Of a stretch of DNA of 64,000 nucleotides, positions 45,960 to 55,182 are shown in pieces. The notes under the pieces are model-generated. The model was not told the origin of the DNA. It did no database searches and saw nothing but the letters and a program-made list of their open reading frames with translations. This DNA is from Sphingopyxis sp. JAI128 (GTDB lineage: Bacteria > Pseudomonadota > Alphaproteobacteria > Sphingomonadales > Sphingomonadaceae), in the NCBI RefSeq assembly GCF_014207235.1, contig NZ_JACHDA010000003.1, forward strand, positions 372,001 to 436,000. The letters are read 5' to 3'. The position numbers were made by a program, and so were the translations under genes. The stretch's first letter is position 1; every line of letters starts with the position of its first letter.

Positions 45960-46658
45960 ATGTCGGCAAAAAGCGATGCCCTCGAGCGGGCGGTAACCGA
46001 TTATATCCAGGCGCGGACCGCGCTCGACAATGCCCCCGGCGCACGCGCCAGCGCGCTCGCCGACCGCATGTTCGCGCGGGTTGCCACGCTGGCGGCCCCA
46101 CGTATCCGTTATTTCACCCGCGCCTACGGCCTCGCCGACGTTGCCGAGGATGCGGCGCAAGCGTGCGCGATTGCCCTGCACCGGGCGGCCGAGCGATATG
46201 ATCCGGCGCGCGCACGCTTCACCACCTATGTCAACTGGCAGCTCCGCGCCGAATTGCAGGCGTTGCGCCACCGGCTCCACGGCGACCAGCGTTGCGCCGG
46301 GCGCCGGCAGGTGACCGCAATCGTGTCGCTCGACGCCCTGCACGACGACGGCGACGACGCGTGGCTGGTCGATCCGGCTGCCGAGGCATCCACCGAACGG
46401 GGGGCGGCCGACGGGCTTGCAGAGCTCGCTGCCGATCGGCTGGTGGAAGACTGGGCGGCGCGGCGGCGCGCCGGGCTGGCGCGCGCGTCGCACGACGACA
46501 GCCGCGTCGAAAAACGTGTCGCAGCGGAAAAGGCGCTGGTGCGGGGCCAGCTGATGGCGACCGACGCGGCCGAGCGGCTGCGCGAAAGCGACCGCCATGT
46601 CGTCCGCCGCGCGATCGCCGACATCGTCCGTCACGCCGGAACGGCGATGCCGGGCTGA
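45960..46658 (+). CDS. Sigma-70 region 2-like protein without visible region 4
   Basis: A 232-aa protein. Residues about 45-110 match sigma-70 region 2: RYFTRAYGLADVAEDAAQAC, then AAERYDPARARFTTYVNWQLR, the counterpart of the RFDPxRGxxFxTYAxWWIR core that binds the beta' clamp and melts -10 DNA. After the hinge (LHGDQRCAGRRQ) the remaining 110 residues are acidic/alanine-rich and then basic, and do not show the helix-turn-helix of region 4 that reads -35. So it may be an unusual sigma factor or a sigma-mimic. No anti-sigma gene is adjacent. RpoH-like and ECF alternatives fit worse. Confidence 0.65.
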   Translation: MSAKSDALERAVTDYIQARTALDNAPGARASALADRMFARVATLAAPRIRYFTRAYGLADVAEDAAQACAIALHRAAERYDPARARFTTYVNWQLRAELQALRHRLHGDQRCAGRRQVTAIVSLDALHDDGDDAWLVDPAAEASTERGAADGLAELAADRLVEDWAARRRAGLARASHDDSRVEKRVAAEKALVRGQLMATDAAERLRESDRHVVRRAIADIVRHAGTAMPG

Positions 46659-46662
46659 TCGG

Positions 46663-47313
46663 CTATTGCAGCGTGGCGCGCCCGTCATCGCTGTCGAAAC
46701 GGCCGAAAAATTGCATCATCTGAACGACCAGTTCGGCGCGAACGTCGACCGGCGACGCTTCGAGCAGGGCCTGCTTTGCGGCGGCGTCGAACGGCGCGAC
46801 CTGTGCGATGCCGTTGACGAGCGTCGCATCGTCGAGCTGGCCGACCGAATCCCAGTCGACGACATAGCCCTGCCGCGCAGCGAAACGCTTTGCCTCGCGC
46901 TCGAGGCTGGCGCGCTCGATGCTCGCAAGCACCGCTCGTTCGTCGCGTTCAACCTCGATTTCGGCCTCGACCTGCCGAAACGGCGTCGTGACGTCGAGTT
47001 CGCGGCGCACGCGGAAGCGCGCCACGCCTTCGAGCACAAGGTTGAATCGCCCTTCGTCGAGCGCCTCGACATCGATGATGCGCCCGACGCAGCCGACGTC
47101 GTAAAGCGCGGGCGGTTCGCGGTCTTCCTCGCCCGGCAGCTGGCGCGGCTGGATCATGCCGATCTGCCGGTCGCGCGCCAGCACCTCCTGAACCATCGCC
47201 GAATAGCGCGGCTCGAAGATGTGGAGCGGCAGGTGCAGCCCGGGGAACAGCACCGCGCCGGTCAGCGGAAAGATCGCGATCCGCTGAATGGTCAAAGGCG
47301 CATCGGTATTCAT
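46663..47313 (-). CDS. LON substrate-binding-domain protein
   Basis: A 216-aa protein made of the Lon N-terminal (LON/PUA-like) domain alone: IAIFPLTGAVLFPGLHLPLH, IFEPRYSAMV, GCVGRIIDVEALDEGRFNLVLEGVARFRV. There is no AAA+ or protease domain. Such stand-alone proteins are thought to bind unfolded protein, though their role is not settled. Its ATG overlaps the stop of the YbbN gene (TGATG), so the two are coupled, which suggests a shared proteostasis role. Confidence 0.88.
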   Translation of the reverse strand: MNTDAPLTIQRIAIFPLTGAVLFPGLHLPLHIFEPRYSAMVQEVLARDRQIGMIQPRQLPGEEDREPPALYDVGCVGRIIDVEALDEGRFNLVLEGVARFRVRRELDVTTPFRQVEAEIEVERDERAVLASIERASLEREAKRFAARQGYVVDWDSVGQLDDATLVNGIAQVAPFDAAAKQALLEASPVDVRAELVVQMMQFFGRFDSDDGRATLQ

Positions 47314-48224
47314 CAGCCGAAAAGAATCAGCGACAGGCGGCGGCGCTGCGCGGCGACCCATGGGTCCTCGAGCCCGACGGCCTCGAACAGCGACAGCAAT
47401 TTGGCCCGCGCCGCGCCTTCGTTCCATTCGCGGTCGGTGGCGACGATATGGAGGAGATTATCGGCCGCGGCATCGCGCCGCCCGGCACCGATCTGCGCGC
47501 TGGCGAGGTCGTACCGCGCCTGGTGATCGTCGGGATTCGCCGCGACGGCGGCCTCGAAATCGGCCAGTTCGTCCGCGTCCGGCGCGTCGGCGGCCAGCGC
47601 CAGGGCACTGCGCGCCTGCGCAATCGCGGGATCTGCGGCAATCTCGGCAGGGACCGCCGCGAGCGCGGCCTGCGCGCCATCGATATCGTCCGCCAGCACC
47701 AGCGCACGCACCAGCCCGCCGTGCGCCGCGGCATTGTCCGGCGCCATTTCGAGGATCTGCACAAAGATGCTCGCCGCGCGGGCCCCATCGCCTTCGGCGA
47801 GCACCGCTTCGCCCATGTCGACCAGCGGCGCGATCTCGACCGCCAGATCCTTTGCGGCACTCTCGATCGGTAGCTGCGCGAGCAGTTGGTCGAGAATCGC
47901 CTTGAGCTGGCTTTCGGTGCGCGCATTGGTCAGATTGGCGACCGGCTGACCTTGGAAGATCGCATAGACGGTGGGGATCGACTGGACCTGGAACTGCCCG
48001 GCGATGAAGCGATTCGCATCGACGTCGACCTTCACCAGCACAACGCCTTTGTCGGCATAATCCGCGGCGACCTTTTCGAGCACGGGGCCGAGCTGTTTGC
48101 ACGGACCGCACCATTCGGCCCAGAAATCGAGAATGACGAGGCTGCTCATCGACGGTTCTACGACGTCGCGGCGGAACGCTTCGACGGCTTCCTTTTCCTG
48201 CGGATTCAGACCTAGAGTGGCCAC
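47313..48224 (-). CDS. ybbN: YbbN/CnoX-like thioredoxin-TPR co-chaperone
   Basis: A 303-aa protein: thioredoxin fold at 5-110 with active-site C39-G-P-C42 (FWAEWCGPCK) and cis-Pro (VQSIPTVYAIF), then TPR-like helices (about 120-303). E. coli YbbN (CnoX) has SxxC and acts as a holdase cooperating with GroEL and DnaK; this version retains both cysteines and so may be redox active. GTG start at 48224, fixed by CAGGAG nine bases upstream. Operon with the LON-domain gene. Confidence 0.9.
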   Translation of the reverse strand: MATLGLNPQEKEAVEAFRRDVVEPSMSSLVILDFWAEWCGPCKQLGPVLEKVAADYADKGVVLVKVDVDANRFIAGQFQVQSIPTVYAIFQGQPVANLTNARTESQLKAILDQLLAQLPIESAAKDLAVEIAPLVDMGEAVLAEGDGARAASIFVQILEMAPDNAAAHGGLVRALVLADDIDGAQAALAAVPAEIAADPAIAQARSALALAADAPDADELADFEAAVAANPDDHQARYDLASAQIGAGRRDAAADNLLHIVATDREWNEGAARAKLLSLFEAVGLEDPWVAAQRRRLSLILFG

Positions 48225-48416
48225 GAACGATGCTCCTGTTCTTGATTTCCCGCCGCTCCCGCAAAGGCGGGACGGCACCTTGTCCCGCTTATGTGGGATT
48301 TTCGGGCGATATGCCAACCCTTCGGAGAAAATGCGCAAACAGGGCTTGCCGAGTCCAAAAGCCGGTGCTAATCGCCCGCCTCACCCGCTGGAACCGACCG
48401 GTTTCCAGCCGCCAGA

Positions 48417-48491
48417 GCGGGCGTAGCTCAGGGGTAGAGCACAACCTTGCCAAGGTTGGGGTCGAGGGTTCGAATCCCTTCGCCCGCTCCA
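48417..48491 (+). tRNA. tRNA-Gly (anticodon GCC)
   Basis: 75 nt including encoded CCA. The acceptor stem GCGGGCG/CGCCCGC pairs perfectly, with discriminator U and CCA at 48489-48491. D-arm GCTC...GAGC, anticodon arm CAACC/GGTTG with loop TTGCCAA (GCC at 48449-48451), and T-arm GAGGG/CCCTT (one G-T pair) with TTCGAAT. A T-run follows a few bases downstream. Confidence 0.97.
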
Positions 48492-48552
48492 GTTTTTCAG
48501 CCACCGGGCCGCACTTTACCTTTTAGCGATAAGATCGAAGCGCGGCGGGATG

Positions 48553-49338
48553 TCACGCGTTCGCGCGGCGCTCGACCTTTACCGACTGGCCGACGAACGC
48601 AATATCGCGATAGGCGGTGAGGAAAGAAATGTCGGCGGCATCGCGGCCGACGCAGATGCGAGCCGTTTCCGAGGCGCGCGCCATGCCGGTCGCATCGACG
48701 AGGTGCCAATCCCCATCGAGATAGACTTCGGCGACGGCATGGAAATCCTGAGGCGAGACGCGCAGCGCATAGGCGCTCGCCATGCGCGCCGGGATATGCG
48801 CGGCGCGGGCCAGCGCGATCATCACATGCGCATAGTCGCGGCACACCCCGCGGCGTTCGACGAAGCTGTCGAGCGCGCCGGTTTCGGCATCGCTCGACCC
48901 CGAGACATAGGTGAAGCGGCTTTCGATCCAGTCGCGCATCCGGCCGATCTTCGCGCCGCCTTCATGGTCGCCGAAGCGGCGCTCGACAAAAGCATGGAAT
49001 TTGTTCGACGGGCAATAACGCGATTCGTTGAGATAGGGGATCGCCTCGGCGGGCAGGCGGTGGAGCGGAACCGCCGCGAGCGCCCGAAAATCGGCGTCGG
49101 GCCGGTCGATTTCGACCAGCGCGCGATATTCGGCGCGAAGGCTGCCCGACGCACGCAACCAGATCGGTTCGCAAAGACCATCCGCCGCCGGAACGCGCGC
49201 GACGAAATCGGGTTTGCCGAGGTCGAGCGAAGCATCGATGACACGCTGGCCATGCCCGTTCGCCGCCTCGATCTGCAACATCAGGTCGACGGGCTCGGGC
49301 AGCCGGTAATTTAGGGAGGCGGAGATTTCGAGTTTCAT
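48553..49338 (-). CDS. Transglutaminase-like cysteine protease family protein
   Basis: A 261-aa protein with an N-terminal beta domain (Bact_transglu_N-like) and a transglutaminase core. The triad is visible: Cys in RRGVCRDYAHV, His in SPQDFHAVAEVYL and Asp in HLVDATGMA. These proteins are papain-like peptidases or amidases more often than cross-linking enzymes. No signal peptide is seen, so it acts in the cytosol. It is divergent from the MFS gene. Confidence 0.88.
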   Translation of the reverse strand: MKLEISASLNYRLPEPVDLMLQIEAANGHGQRVIDASLDLGKPDFVARVPAADGLCEPIWLRASGSLRAEYRALVEIDRPDADFRALAAVPLHRLPAEAIPYLNESRYCPSNKFHAFVERRFGDHEGGAKIGRMRDWIESRFTYVSGSSDAETGALDSFVERRGVCRDYAHVMIALARAAHIPARMASAYALRVSPQDFHAVAEVYLDGDWHLVDATGMARASETARICVGRDAADISFLTAYRDIAFVGQSVKVERRANA

Positions 49339-49398
49339 CTATCGGCAACGCATAGCTTGGGGATCGGTGCCGCTAATGGCAGTTGGGAGAAAGAACAA

Positions 49399-50634
49399 GT
49401 GACAGCGCGGCGCACCATCCCCTTCATCGTCGCGACAATCTTCATGGACGCGGTGGGATTCGGCATCATCATGCCGGTCTTGCCGCAGCTTGTGATGGAG
49501 GTCGGCGAGATCGACCTGCCCCACGCGATCGAGGTCGGCGCGTGGATCGGGCTCGTCATGGCGGTCGCGACCTTCCTTGCCTCGCCCGTGCTCGGCAATC
49601 TTTCCGACCGGTTCGGGAGGCGGCGCGTGCTGCTCCTCGCATTGGGCGGGCTCGCGATCGATTACGCGCTGCTGACGATCGTCGAGACTCTGCCCTGGCT
49701 GTTCGTCGCGCGCGCGCTGTCGGGCATTTTCGGCGGCAGCTATGCCGCGGCGCAGGCGGCGATCGCCGACATCACCGCGCCCGAAGAGCGCGCTCGCAAT
49801 TTCGGCTTCGTCGGTGCGGCGTTCGGCATCGGCTTCGTCGCCGGGCCGGCGATCGGCGGCTTTCTGGGGGAAATCAGCCCGCGCGCGCCGTTCGTCGCCG
49901 CCGCGATCCTTGCCGCGGCGAACATGCTCTACGGCCTCTTCATCTTCCCCGAAACGCTGCCCCCCGAACGCCGCCGCGCCTTCGAATGGCGCCGCGCCAA
50001 TCCGCTCGGCGCGTGGAAGACGATGCGCGCGTTGCCCGGCATGGACGGCGTCGCAGGGGTGCTCGTGCTGTGGCAGATTGCGAGCCTCGTTTATCCGATG
50101 ACGTGGAGCTTTTACTGTATCGCACAGCTCGGCTGGACGCCGGTGATGATCGGCGCGAGCCTCGCCGCCGTTGGCGTGATGATCGCATTGGGGCAGGTCT
50201 TCGTCGTCGGGCCCGCGGTCGCGCGATTCGGCGAACGCGACGCGGCGACGCTCGGCATCCTCGTCGCGGTCGCGGTCTTTGTGGGGTACGCCTTCACCAC
50301 CTCGACGATCGGCGCCTTCCTGCTTTTGATACCCGTCGCGTTGCAGGCACCGGCGCAGCCGTCGCTGATGGCGATGATGTCGCGCCGCGCGACGGCGGAG
50401 ACGCAGGGCGAAGTCCAGGGGATTTCGGCGATGGCGATGGGGCTCGGCCAGCTCGTCGCGCCTTTGTTGCTTACCGGGACTATGGCGTATTTCACCGCCG
50501 ACGGGGCGCCGGTGCATTTCCCGGGCGCGGCCTTTATCGTCGCGGCGATCTTCGGCTTGCTCGCGATCGCCATGCTGCGCCGCCTGCCGCGCGCGCAGCC
50601 CGCCGATCAGATGCCGCCGTCGGTCACCGCATAA
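49399..50634 (+). CDS. MFS transporter, TetA/TCR-like 12-helix efflux pump
   Basis: A 411-aa major facilitator with 12 hydrophobic helices. Motif A GNLSDRFGRRRVLL between helices 2 and 3, the early acidic residue in IFMDAVGFGIIMPVLP, and ARALSGIFGGSYAAAQAAIADIT correspond to the Tet(A)-type H+ antiporters. Chromosomal relatives often export unknown compounds, so tetracycline resistance should not be assumed. The start is GTG 49399 with GGGAGA upstream. Its 3' end overlaps the convergent CinA-like gene by 28 bp. Confidence 0.87.
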   Translation: MTARRTIPFIVATIFMDAVGFGIIMPVLPQLVMEVGEIDLPHAIEVGAWIGLVMAVATFLASPVLGNLSDRFGRRRVLLLALGGLAIDYALLTIVETLPWLFVARALSGIFGGSYAAAQAAIADITAPEERARNFGFVGAAFGIGFVAGPAIGGFLGEISPRAPFVAAAILAAANMLYGLFIFPETLPPERRRAFEWRRANPLGAWKTMRALPGMDGVAGVLVLWQIASLVYPMTWSFYCIAQLGWTPVMIGASLAAVGVMIALGQVFVVGPAVARFGERDAATLGILVAVAVFVGYAFTTSTIGAFLLLIPVALQAPAQPSLMAMMSRRATAETQGEVQGISAMAMGLGQLVAPLLLTGTMAYFTADGAPVHFPGAAFIVAAIFGLLAIAMLRRLPRAQPADQMPPSVTA

Positions 50635-51368
50635 CCGAGCGCTTCGAGACCCGCGGCCAGCCTCGCCACGCACGCCGCAACCTCGGCGCCGTCGACCGAG
50701 CGGATGACGAAATTGGCGCCGACCTTGCCCTCGCGGAAGAAGGGGTAGCTGCCGATCGCGACCCCCGGATGCTCCTTTTCGCCGAGGCGTAGCAGGTCGG
50801 CAATCTCGCTTTCGGGCGCCCAGGCGCCGATCGTATGCGCGACGAGCGGCTTGCCGCCTTCGAGCGCGCCGGTCAGCGCGTCGAGCATGCCCGCGGTGAT
50901 GTGCGGCACCCCCGCCATGACGAAGAGGTTCCCGATGCGGATGCCGGGCGCGCCCGACATGCGGTTGGGGATCAGCTCGGCGCCCTCGGGGGTGCGCGCC
51001 ATGCGCAGCCGCGCCTCGGTCAATTCGCCGCCGCGCGCTCTATAATAGCCCTCGAGGATCGCGCGCGCTTGCGGATGGACGATCACACCGACGCCGAGCG
51101 CCTTCGCCACCGCGTCGACGGTGATGTCGTCGTGCGTCGGCCCGATGCCGCCGGTGGTGAAGACATAATCGTAGCGCGCGCGGATCGCGTTCAGCGCATC
51201 GACGATCTCCGCCTCGACGTCGGGGACGATCCGCACCTCGCGCAGCCTGATTCCCTGCACGTCGAGCCAGGTCGCGATCTGCGATACATTCTTGTCCTGC
51301 GTGCGGCCCGAGAGAATCTCGTCGCCGATCACCAGCACGGCGGCGGTCCAGATGCGTTCGTCGCTCAT
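50607..51368 (-). CDS. CinA-like molybdopterin-binding-domain protein
   Basis: A 253-aa protein of the MoCF-biosynthesis fold: VLVIGDEILSGRTQDKN, VFTTGGIGPTHDDITVDAVAKALG, and MAGVPHI. It corresponds to the N-terminal part of CinA (NMN/ADP-ribose pyrophosphatase-like region) and lacks the C-terminal nicotinamide-nucleotide amidase domain. Role probably in nucleotide or cofactor repair; uncertain. Start ATG 51368 follows AAGG. Confidence 0.87.
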   Translation of the reverse strand: MSDERIWTAAVLVIGDEILSGRTQDKNVSQIATWLDVQGIRLREVRIVPDVEAEIVDALNAIRARYDYVFTTGGIGPTHDDITVDAVAKALGVGVIVHPQARAILEGYYRARGGELTEARLRMARTPEGAELIPNRMSGAPGIRIGNLFVMAGVPHITAGMLDALTGALEGGKPLVAHTIGAWAPESEIADLLRLGEKEHPGVAIGSYPFFREGKVGANFVIRSVDGAEVAACVARLAAGLEALGYAVTDGGI

Positions 51369-51471
51369 CACCTTGCCTTAGCTGCGAACGGCGACAAAAC
51401 AAGCCCACTGGCAACCGAACCATGTTCCTGATACGTTCCAATCCGAATCGAAAACCCGTGGGAGACGCGCG

Positions 51472-52107
51472 ATGGCCGCAGGACTGATTTTCTATACCAA
51501 CCCGATGTCGCGCGGCCAGATCGTCCGCTGGATGCTCGAAGAGGTCGGGGCGCCCTATGAACCGCGCATTCTCGATTATGGCACGACGATGAAAGACGCT
51601 GCCTATCTCAGCGTAAACCCGATGGGCAAGGTTCCGGCGATCGTGCACAACGGCAAGGCCGTCACCGAATGCGCCGCGATCTGCGCGTATCTGGCCGACG
51701 CTTTTCCCGAGGCCGCGCTGGCCCCCGACCCCGCCGACCGCGCCGATTATTATCGCTGGCTCTTCTTCACCGCGGGGCCCGTCGAGCAGGCGATCACCGC
51801 AAAGCATTTCGGGATCGAACCCGATACCGACCAGCAGCGCATGGCGGGCTTCGGCTCGCTTGCGACGGCGCTCGACGCGCTGGAGGGTGCGGTCGCGGGT
51901 AAATCCTTTGTCGCGGGCGACCGCTTCAGCGCCGCCGACGTCTATGTCGGCAGCCAGATCGATTGGGGGCTGCAGTTCGGCACCATCCCCTCGCGCCCGG
52001 CGTTCGAAGCCTATGCCGCAGCCCTGCGCGAGCGCGCGGCATACAAGCGCGCGAAGGAGATCGACAATGCGCTGATCGCCGGGATGCAGGCAGCGAATCC
52101 CGGTTGA
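51472..52107 (+). CDS. Glutathione S-transferase
   Basis: A 211-aa cytosolic GST. The N-domain has YTNPMSRGQIVRWMLEE, in which Ser replaces the Tyr/Cys nucleophile, and GKVPAIVHNGKAVTECAAI. C-terminal FSAADVYVGSQIDWGLQFG is typical. GGGAGACGCGCG precedes the ATG. Monocistronic, divergent from the CinA-like gene. Substrate unknown; only distantly similar to the GST at 31514. Confidence 0.88.
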   Translation: MAAGLIFYTNPMSRGQIVRWMLEEVGAPYEPRILDYGTTMKDAAYLSVNPMGKVPAIVHNGKAVTECAAICAYLADAFPEAALAPDPADRADYYRWLFFTAGPVEQAITAKHFGIEPDTDQQRMAGFGSLATALDALEGAVAGKSFVAGDRFSAADVYVGSQIDWGLQFGTIPSRPAFEAYAAALRERAAYKRAKEIDNALIAGMQAANPG

Positions 52108-52298
52108 TACGCGGCTTGGCGCCGGGAGGCCAAGCTGCCCTCCCCACCCCTGCGGAGGAAGGGAAAAGACGAGGAAACTGCAAAACCCGGATGTGGCATC
52201 GACCAAAATGCCCGGTGCGCCCCGTCGCCGCTTGACTCCCGCGTCGGGCCACCCGATGTCGGCGCGACCCAAATCCCATCAAGACAAGGATGCCGACG

Positions 52299-52781
52299 AT
52301 GACGATCCAGACCGGAGACAAGCTGCCCGACGCGACCTTCGTGAAGGTCACCGAAAACGGGCCGGAACAGGTTACCGCCGCCGATTATTTCAAGGGCCGC
52401 AAGGTCGCGCTCTTCTCGGTCCCCGGCGCTTTCACCCCGACCTGTTCGGCCAAGCATCTGCCCGGCTTTGTCGACAAGGCCGACGAACTGAAAGCCAAGG
52501 GCGTCGACGAGATCGTCTGCACCGCGGTTAACGACGCCTTCGTCATGGGCGCATGGGGCAAGAGCGCCAGTGCGGGTGACAGCGTCACCATGCTCGCCGA
52601 CGGCAATGGCGCCTTTGCCGAAGCCGTCGGCCTGACGATGGACGGCACGGCGTTCGGCATGGGCAAGCGCGGCCAGCGCTTCTCGATGATCGTCAACGAC
52701 GGCGTCGTCGAACAGCTCAACGTCGAAGCGCCCGGCGAATTCAAGGTGTCGAGCGCCGACCATATGCTCGAGCAGCTCTGA
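52299..52781 (+). CDS. Peroxiredoxin, Prx5 type
   Basis: A 160-aa thiol peroxidase reducing hydrogen peroxide and alkyl hydroperoxides. The peroxidatic Cys lies in VPGAFTPTCSAKHLPGF; the family's later WGK block (MGAWGKSAS) and RFSMIVNDGVVEQLNVE are present. A resolving Cys partner is not obvious, so glutathione/glutaredoxin is the probable reductant. Start ATG 52299 with AAGGA 8 bases upstream is preferred over 52290. It ends in a strong terminator. Confidence 0.93.
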   Translation: MTIQTGDKLPDATFVKVTENGPEQVTAADYFKGRKVALFSVPGAFTPTCSAKHLPGFVDKADELKAKGVDEIVCTAVNDAFVMGAWGKSASAGDSVTMLADGNGAFAEAVGLTMDGTAFGMGKRGQRFSMIVNDGVVEQLNVEAPGEFKVSSADHMLEQL

Positions 52782-52785
52782 TCAG

Positions 52786-52824
52786 AAGGGAAGGCGGCGC
52801 GCTGTCGCGCTGCCTTCCCTTTTA
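52786..52824 (+). terminator. Terminator of the peroxiredoxin gene
   Basis: Perfect 10-bp stem AAGGGAAGGC/GCCTTCCCTT (52786-52795, 52812-52821) followed by TT, five bases after the stop. Confidence 0.85.
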
Positions 52825-52888
52825 TCGAGAGGCGTCGCAAAGGGCCGCCCCCTTTTCTTTTGTCATAATTTCGTGCAACAGCGACGCG

Positions 52889-54376
52889 ATGACATCCAGA
52901 TCATCGACCGACGAAAACACCGCCGATCCTTCCGCGCTCGTCGAAGCCATCATTACCGAGCTGCAGGATCGCTTTCGCACTTCGGTCACCAACCTCAAAT
53001 CCGCGATCGCCGCCTATGTCCGCGATCGCACGCTGCCGCCGGCCGACGCCGCGGCAAAAGGCCTGTTCGACTATCCGGCGATCCGCCTGACAACGACGGG
53101 CGAACAGCGCGAGGGGCAGAAAGGGCATAATCTCTCCTTCGGCCGCTTCGAGCGCGCGGGCACCTTCGTCACCACGGTCACGCGCCCCGACCTGTTCGCC
53201 GACTATCTTCGCGACCAGTTGATGCTCCTCGCACGCCACTACGACATCAGTCTCGAGGTAACGCGCACCGGGCAGCAGATCCCCTTCCCCTATGTGCTCG
53301 ACGCGAGCGACGGGTCGGACATGGGGGGTGTCACCCCGCTCGAACTCGCGCGCCATTTTCCGACGACCGAGCTCGCCGACATCGGCGACGAGCTGGCCGA
53401 CGGCCTGTTCGGCGCCGACCCGACCGAACAGCAGCCGCTCGCGCTGTTCGACGCGCTGCGCACCGACTTCAGCCTCGCGCGCCTCCGCCATTACACCGGC
53501 ACCGCACCCGAGCATTTCCAGCGCTATATCCTGTTCACCAACTATCATCGTTACGTCGACGAATTCGTCGCCTGGGCCGGATCGCAGGTCGGCCAAGGCA
53601 AATATACCGCGCTCGCTGGCGCGGCGGGCCTCTATGTCGACCAGCCCGGCGTCAATGCCAGCGCGCTCGTCGCCGACAGCGCGTGGCGGCGGCACCAGAT
53701 GCCCGCCTATCATTTGGTCGCGCCCGACGGCGGCGGCATCACGCTCGTCAACATCGGCGTCGGCCCGTCGAACGCCAAGACGATCTGCGATCATCTCGCG
53801 GTGCTACGGCCCGAAGCCTGGCTGATGATCGGCCACTGCGGCGGCCTGCGACCCAGCCAGCGCATCGGCGACTATGTGCTCGCGCACGCCTATCTGCGCG
53901 ACGACCATATCCTCGACAGCGTGCTGCCGCCCGAAATCCCGATCCCGCCGATCGCCGAAGTGCAGGTCGCGCTCGCGACCGCCGCCGAGTCCGTCTCCGG
54001 CACCAGCGGCGCCGACCTCAAGAAGCGCATGCGCACCGGCACCGTCGTCACCACCGACGACCGCAACTGGGAGTTGCGCTATACCGACAGCGCGCTGCGC
54101 TTCTCGCAATCGCGCGCGATCGGCATCGACATGGAGAGCGCGACCATCGCCGCGCAGGGCTATCGCTTCCGCGTTCCCTACGGCACCTTGCTCTGCGTCA
54201 GCGACAAGCCGCTTCACGGCGAACTCAAGCTGCCCGGACAGGCGAACCGCTTCTACGAAGAGGCGATCGCCGCACATCTTCAGATCGGCATCCGCGCGTG
54301 CGAGACGATGCGCGACGAGGGCGCCAAGCTCCACAGCCGCAAATTGCGCGCGTTCAACGAGCCGCCCTTCCGTTGA
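52889..54376 (+). CDS. amn: AMP nucleosidase
   Basis: A 495-aa enzyme that splits AMP into adenine and ribose-5-phosphate, regulating the adenylate pool. The N-terminal AMN regulatory domain carries THNLSFGR-like GHNLSFGRFERAGTF; the C-terminal nucleoside-phosphorylase-like domain has VNIGVGPSNAKTICDHLAVL, MIGHCGGLRPSQ and GIDMESATIAAQGYRFRVP with the catalytic acidic residue. Full length. The next gene, an SDR, starts at a TTG overlapping its stop. Confidence 0.95.
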   Translation: MTSRSSTDENTADPSALVEAIITELQDRFRTSVTNLKSAIAAYVRDRTLPPADAAAKGLFDYPAIRLTTTGEQREGQKGHNLSFGRFERAGTFVTTVTRPDLFADYLRDQLMLLARHYDISLEVTRTGQQIPFPYVLDASDGSDMGGVTPLELARHFPTTELADIGDELADGLFGADPTEQQPLALFDALRTDFSLARLRHYTGTAPEHFQRYILFTNYHRYVDEFVAWAGSQVGQGKYTALAGAAGLYVDQPGVNASALVADSAWRRHQMPAYHLVAPDGGGITLVNIGVGPSNAKTICDHLAVLRPEAWLMIGHCGGLRPSQRIGDYVLAHAYLRDDHILDSVLPPEIPIPPIAEVQVALATAAESVSGTSGADLKKRMRTGTVVTTDDRNWELRYTDSALRFSQSRAIGIDMESATIAAQGYRFRVPYGTLLCVSDKPLHGELKLPGQANRFYEEAIAAHLQIGIRACETMRDEGAKLHSRKLRAFNEPPFR

Positions 54377-55134
54377 CGCTGTCGCGCTCCGTCGCGGGCC
54401 GCGTCGCGATCGTCACCGGCGCCGCGAGCGGCATGGGCCGCGCCACCGCGCTGCTGCTCGCCAGCGAAGGCGCGAAGGTGGCGGTCACCGACCTCGACCT
54501 CGCCGCCTGTGAAGCCGTCGCCGCCGAGGCGGGGCCGAACGCCAAGGCCGTCGCGCTCGACGTCGCCGATGGCGAGGCGATCAAGCGCGTCGTCGCAGAG
54601 ATCGCCGCGCATTTCGGCGGCATCGACATCCTCATAAACAACGCCGGCGTCTCGAGCTTCGCCCCGCTCGACGCCGGGGACGACTATGACGCGATCTGGC
54701 ACCGCGCGCTCGCGGTAATGCTGACCGCCCACCAGCGCATGGTCCGCGCCGCGCTGCCCTGGCTGCGCCAAAGCGACGCCGCGCGCATCGTCAACATCGC
54801 CTCGACCGAGGGCCTCGGCGCGACCCCCGGCGACACGCCTTATGTCGCCGCCAAGACCGGCGTCACTGGCCTGACGCGCGGCCTCGCAGTCGACCTTGGC
54901 AAGGATGGCATCACGGTCAACTGCATCTGCCCCGGCCCGATCCGCACCGGCATGACCGACAAGGTGCCCGAGGAGGACAAGGTCGTCTTCGCGCGGCGCC
55001 GCACCGCGCTCCGCCGCTACGGCGAGCCCGAAGAGGTCGCGCATGTGACGCTCGGCCTCGTGCTTCCGGCGGCGAGCTATATCACCGGCGCAGTGATTCC
55101 GGTCGACGGCGGGCTGACGGCGCGGAATGCATAG
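54373..55134 (+). CDS. Short-chain dehydrogenase/reductase (classical SDR)
   Basis: A 253-aa NAD(P)-dependent SDR. Cofactor loop TGAASGMGRATALL with Asp in TDLDLAA favouring NAD, structural NNAG, catalytic Ser in IASTEG, and YVAAK (Tyr/Lys). C-terminal AASYITGAVIPVDGG is typical of FabG-like members. The start is a TTG at 54373 overlapping the amn stop (TTGA), so translation is coupled. Substrate unknown. Confidence 0.9.
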   Translation: MTLSRSVAGRVAIVTGAASGMGRATALLLASEGAKVAVTDLDLAACEAVAAEAGPNAKAVALDVADGEAIKRVVAEIAAHFGGIDILINNAGVSSFAPLDAGDDYDAIWHRALAVMLTAHQRMVRAALPWLRQSDAARIVNIASTEGLGATPGDTPYVAAKTGVTGLTRGLAVDLGKDGITVNCICPGPIRTGMTDKVPEEDKVVFARRRTALRRYGEPEEVAHVTLGLVLPAASYITGAVIPVDGGLTARNA

Positions 55135-55182
55135 AAGGCTTTGGGGTGGGGGGCGGCGTTCGATCGCCACCCTCCAGTTACC

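Noticed and set aside
49399-50634. Tetracycline-resistance gene
   Set aside because: TetA-like motifs are present, but chromosomal TCR-like MFS pumps with no mobile context are common; resistance cannot be claimed.
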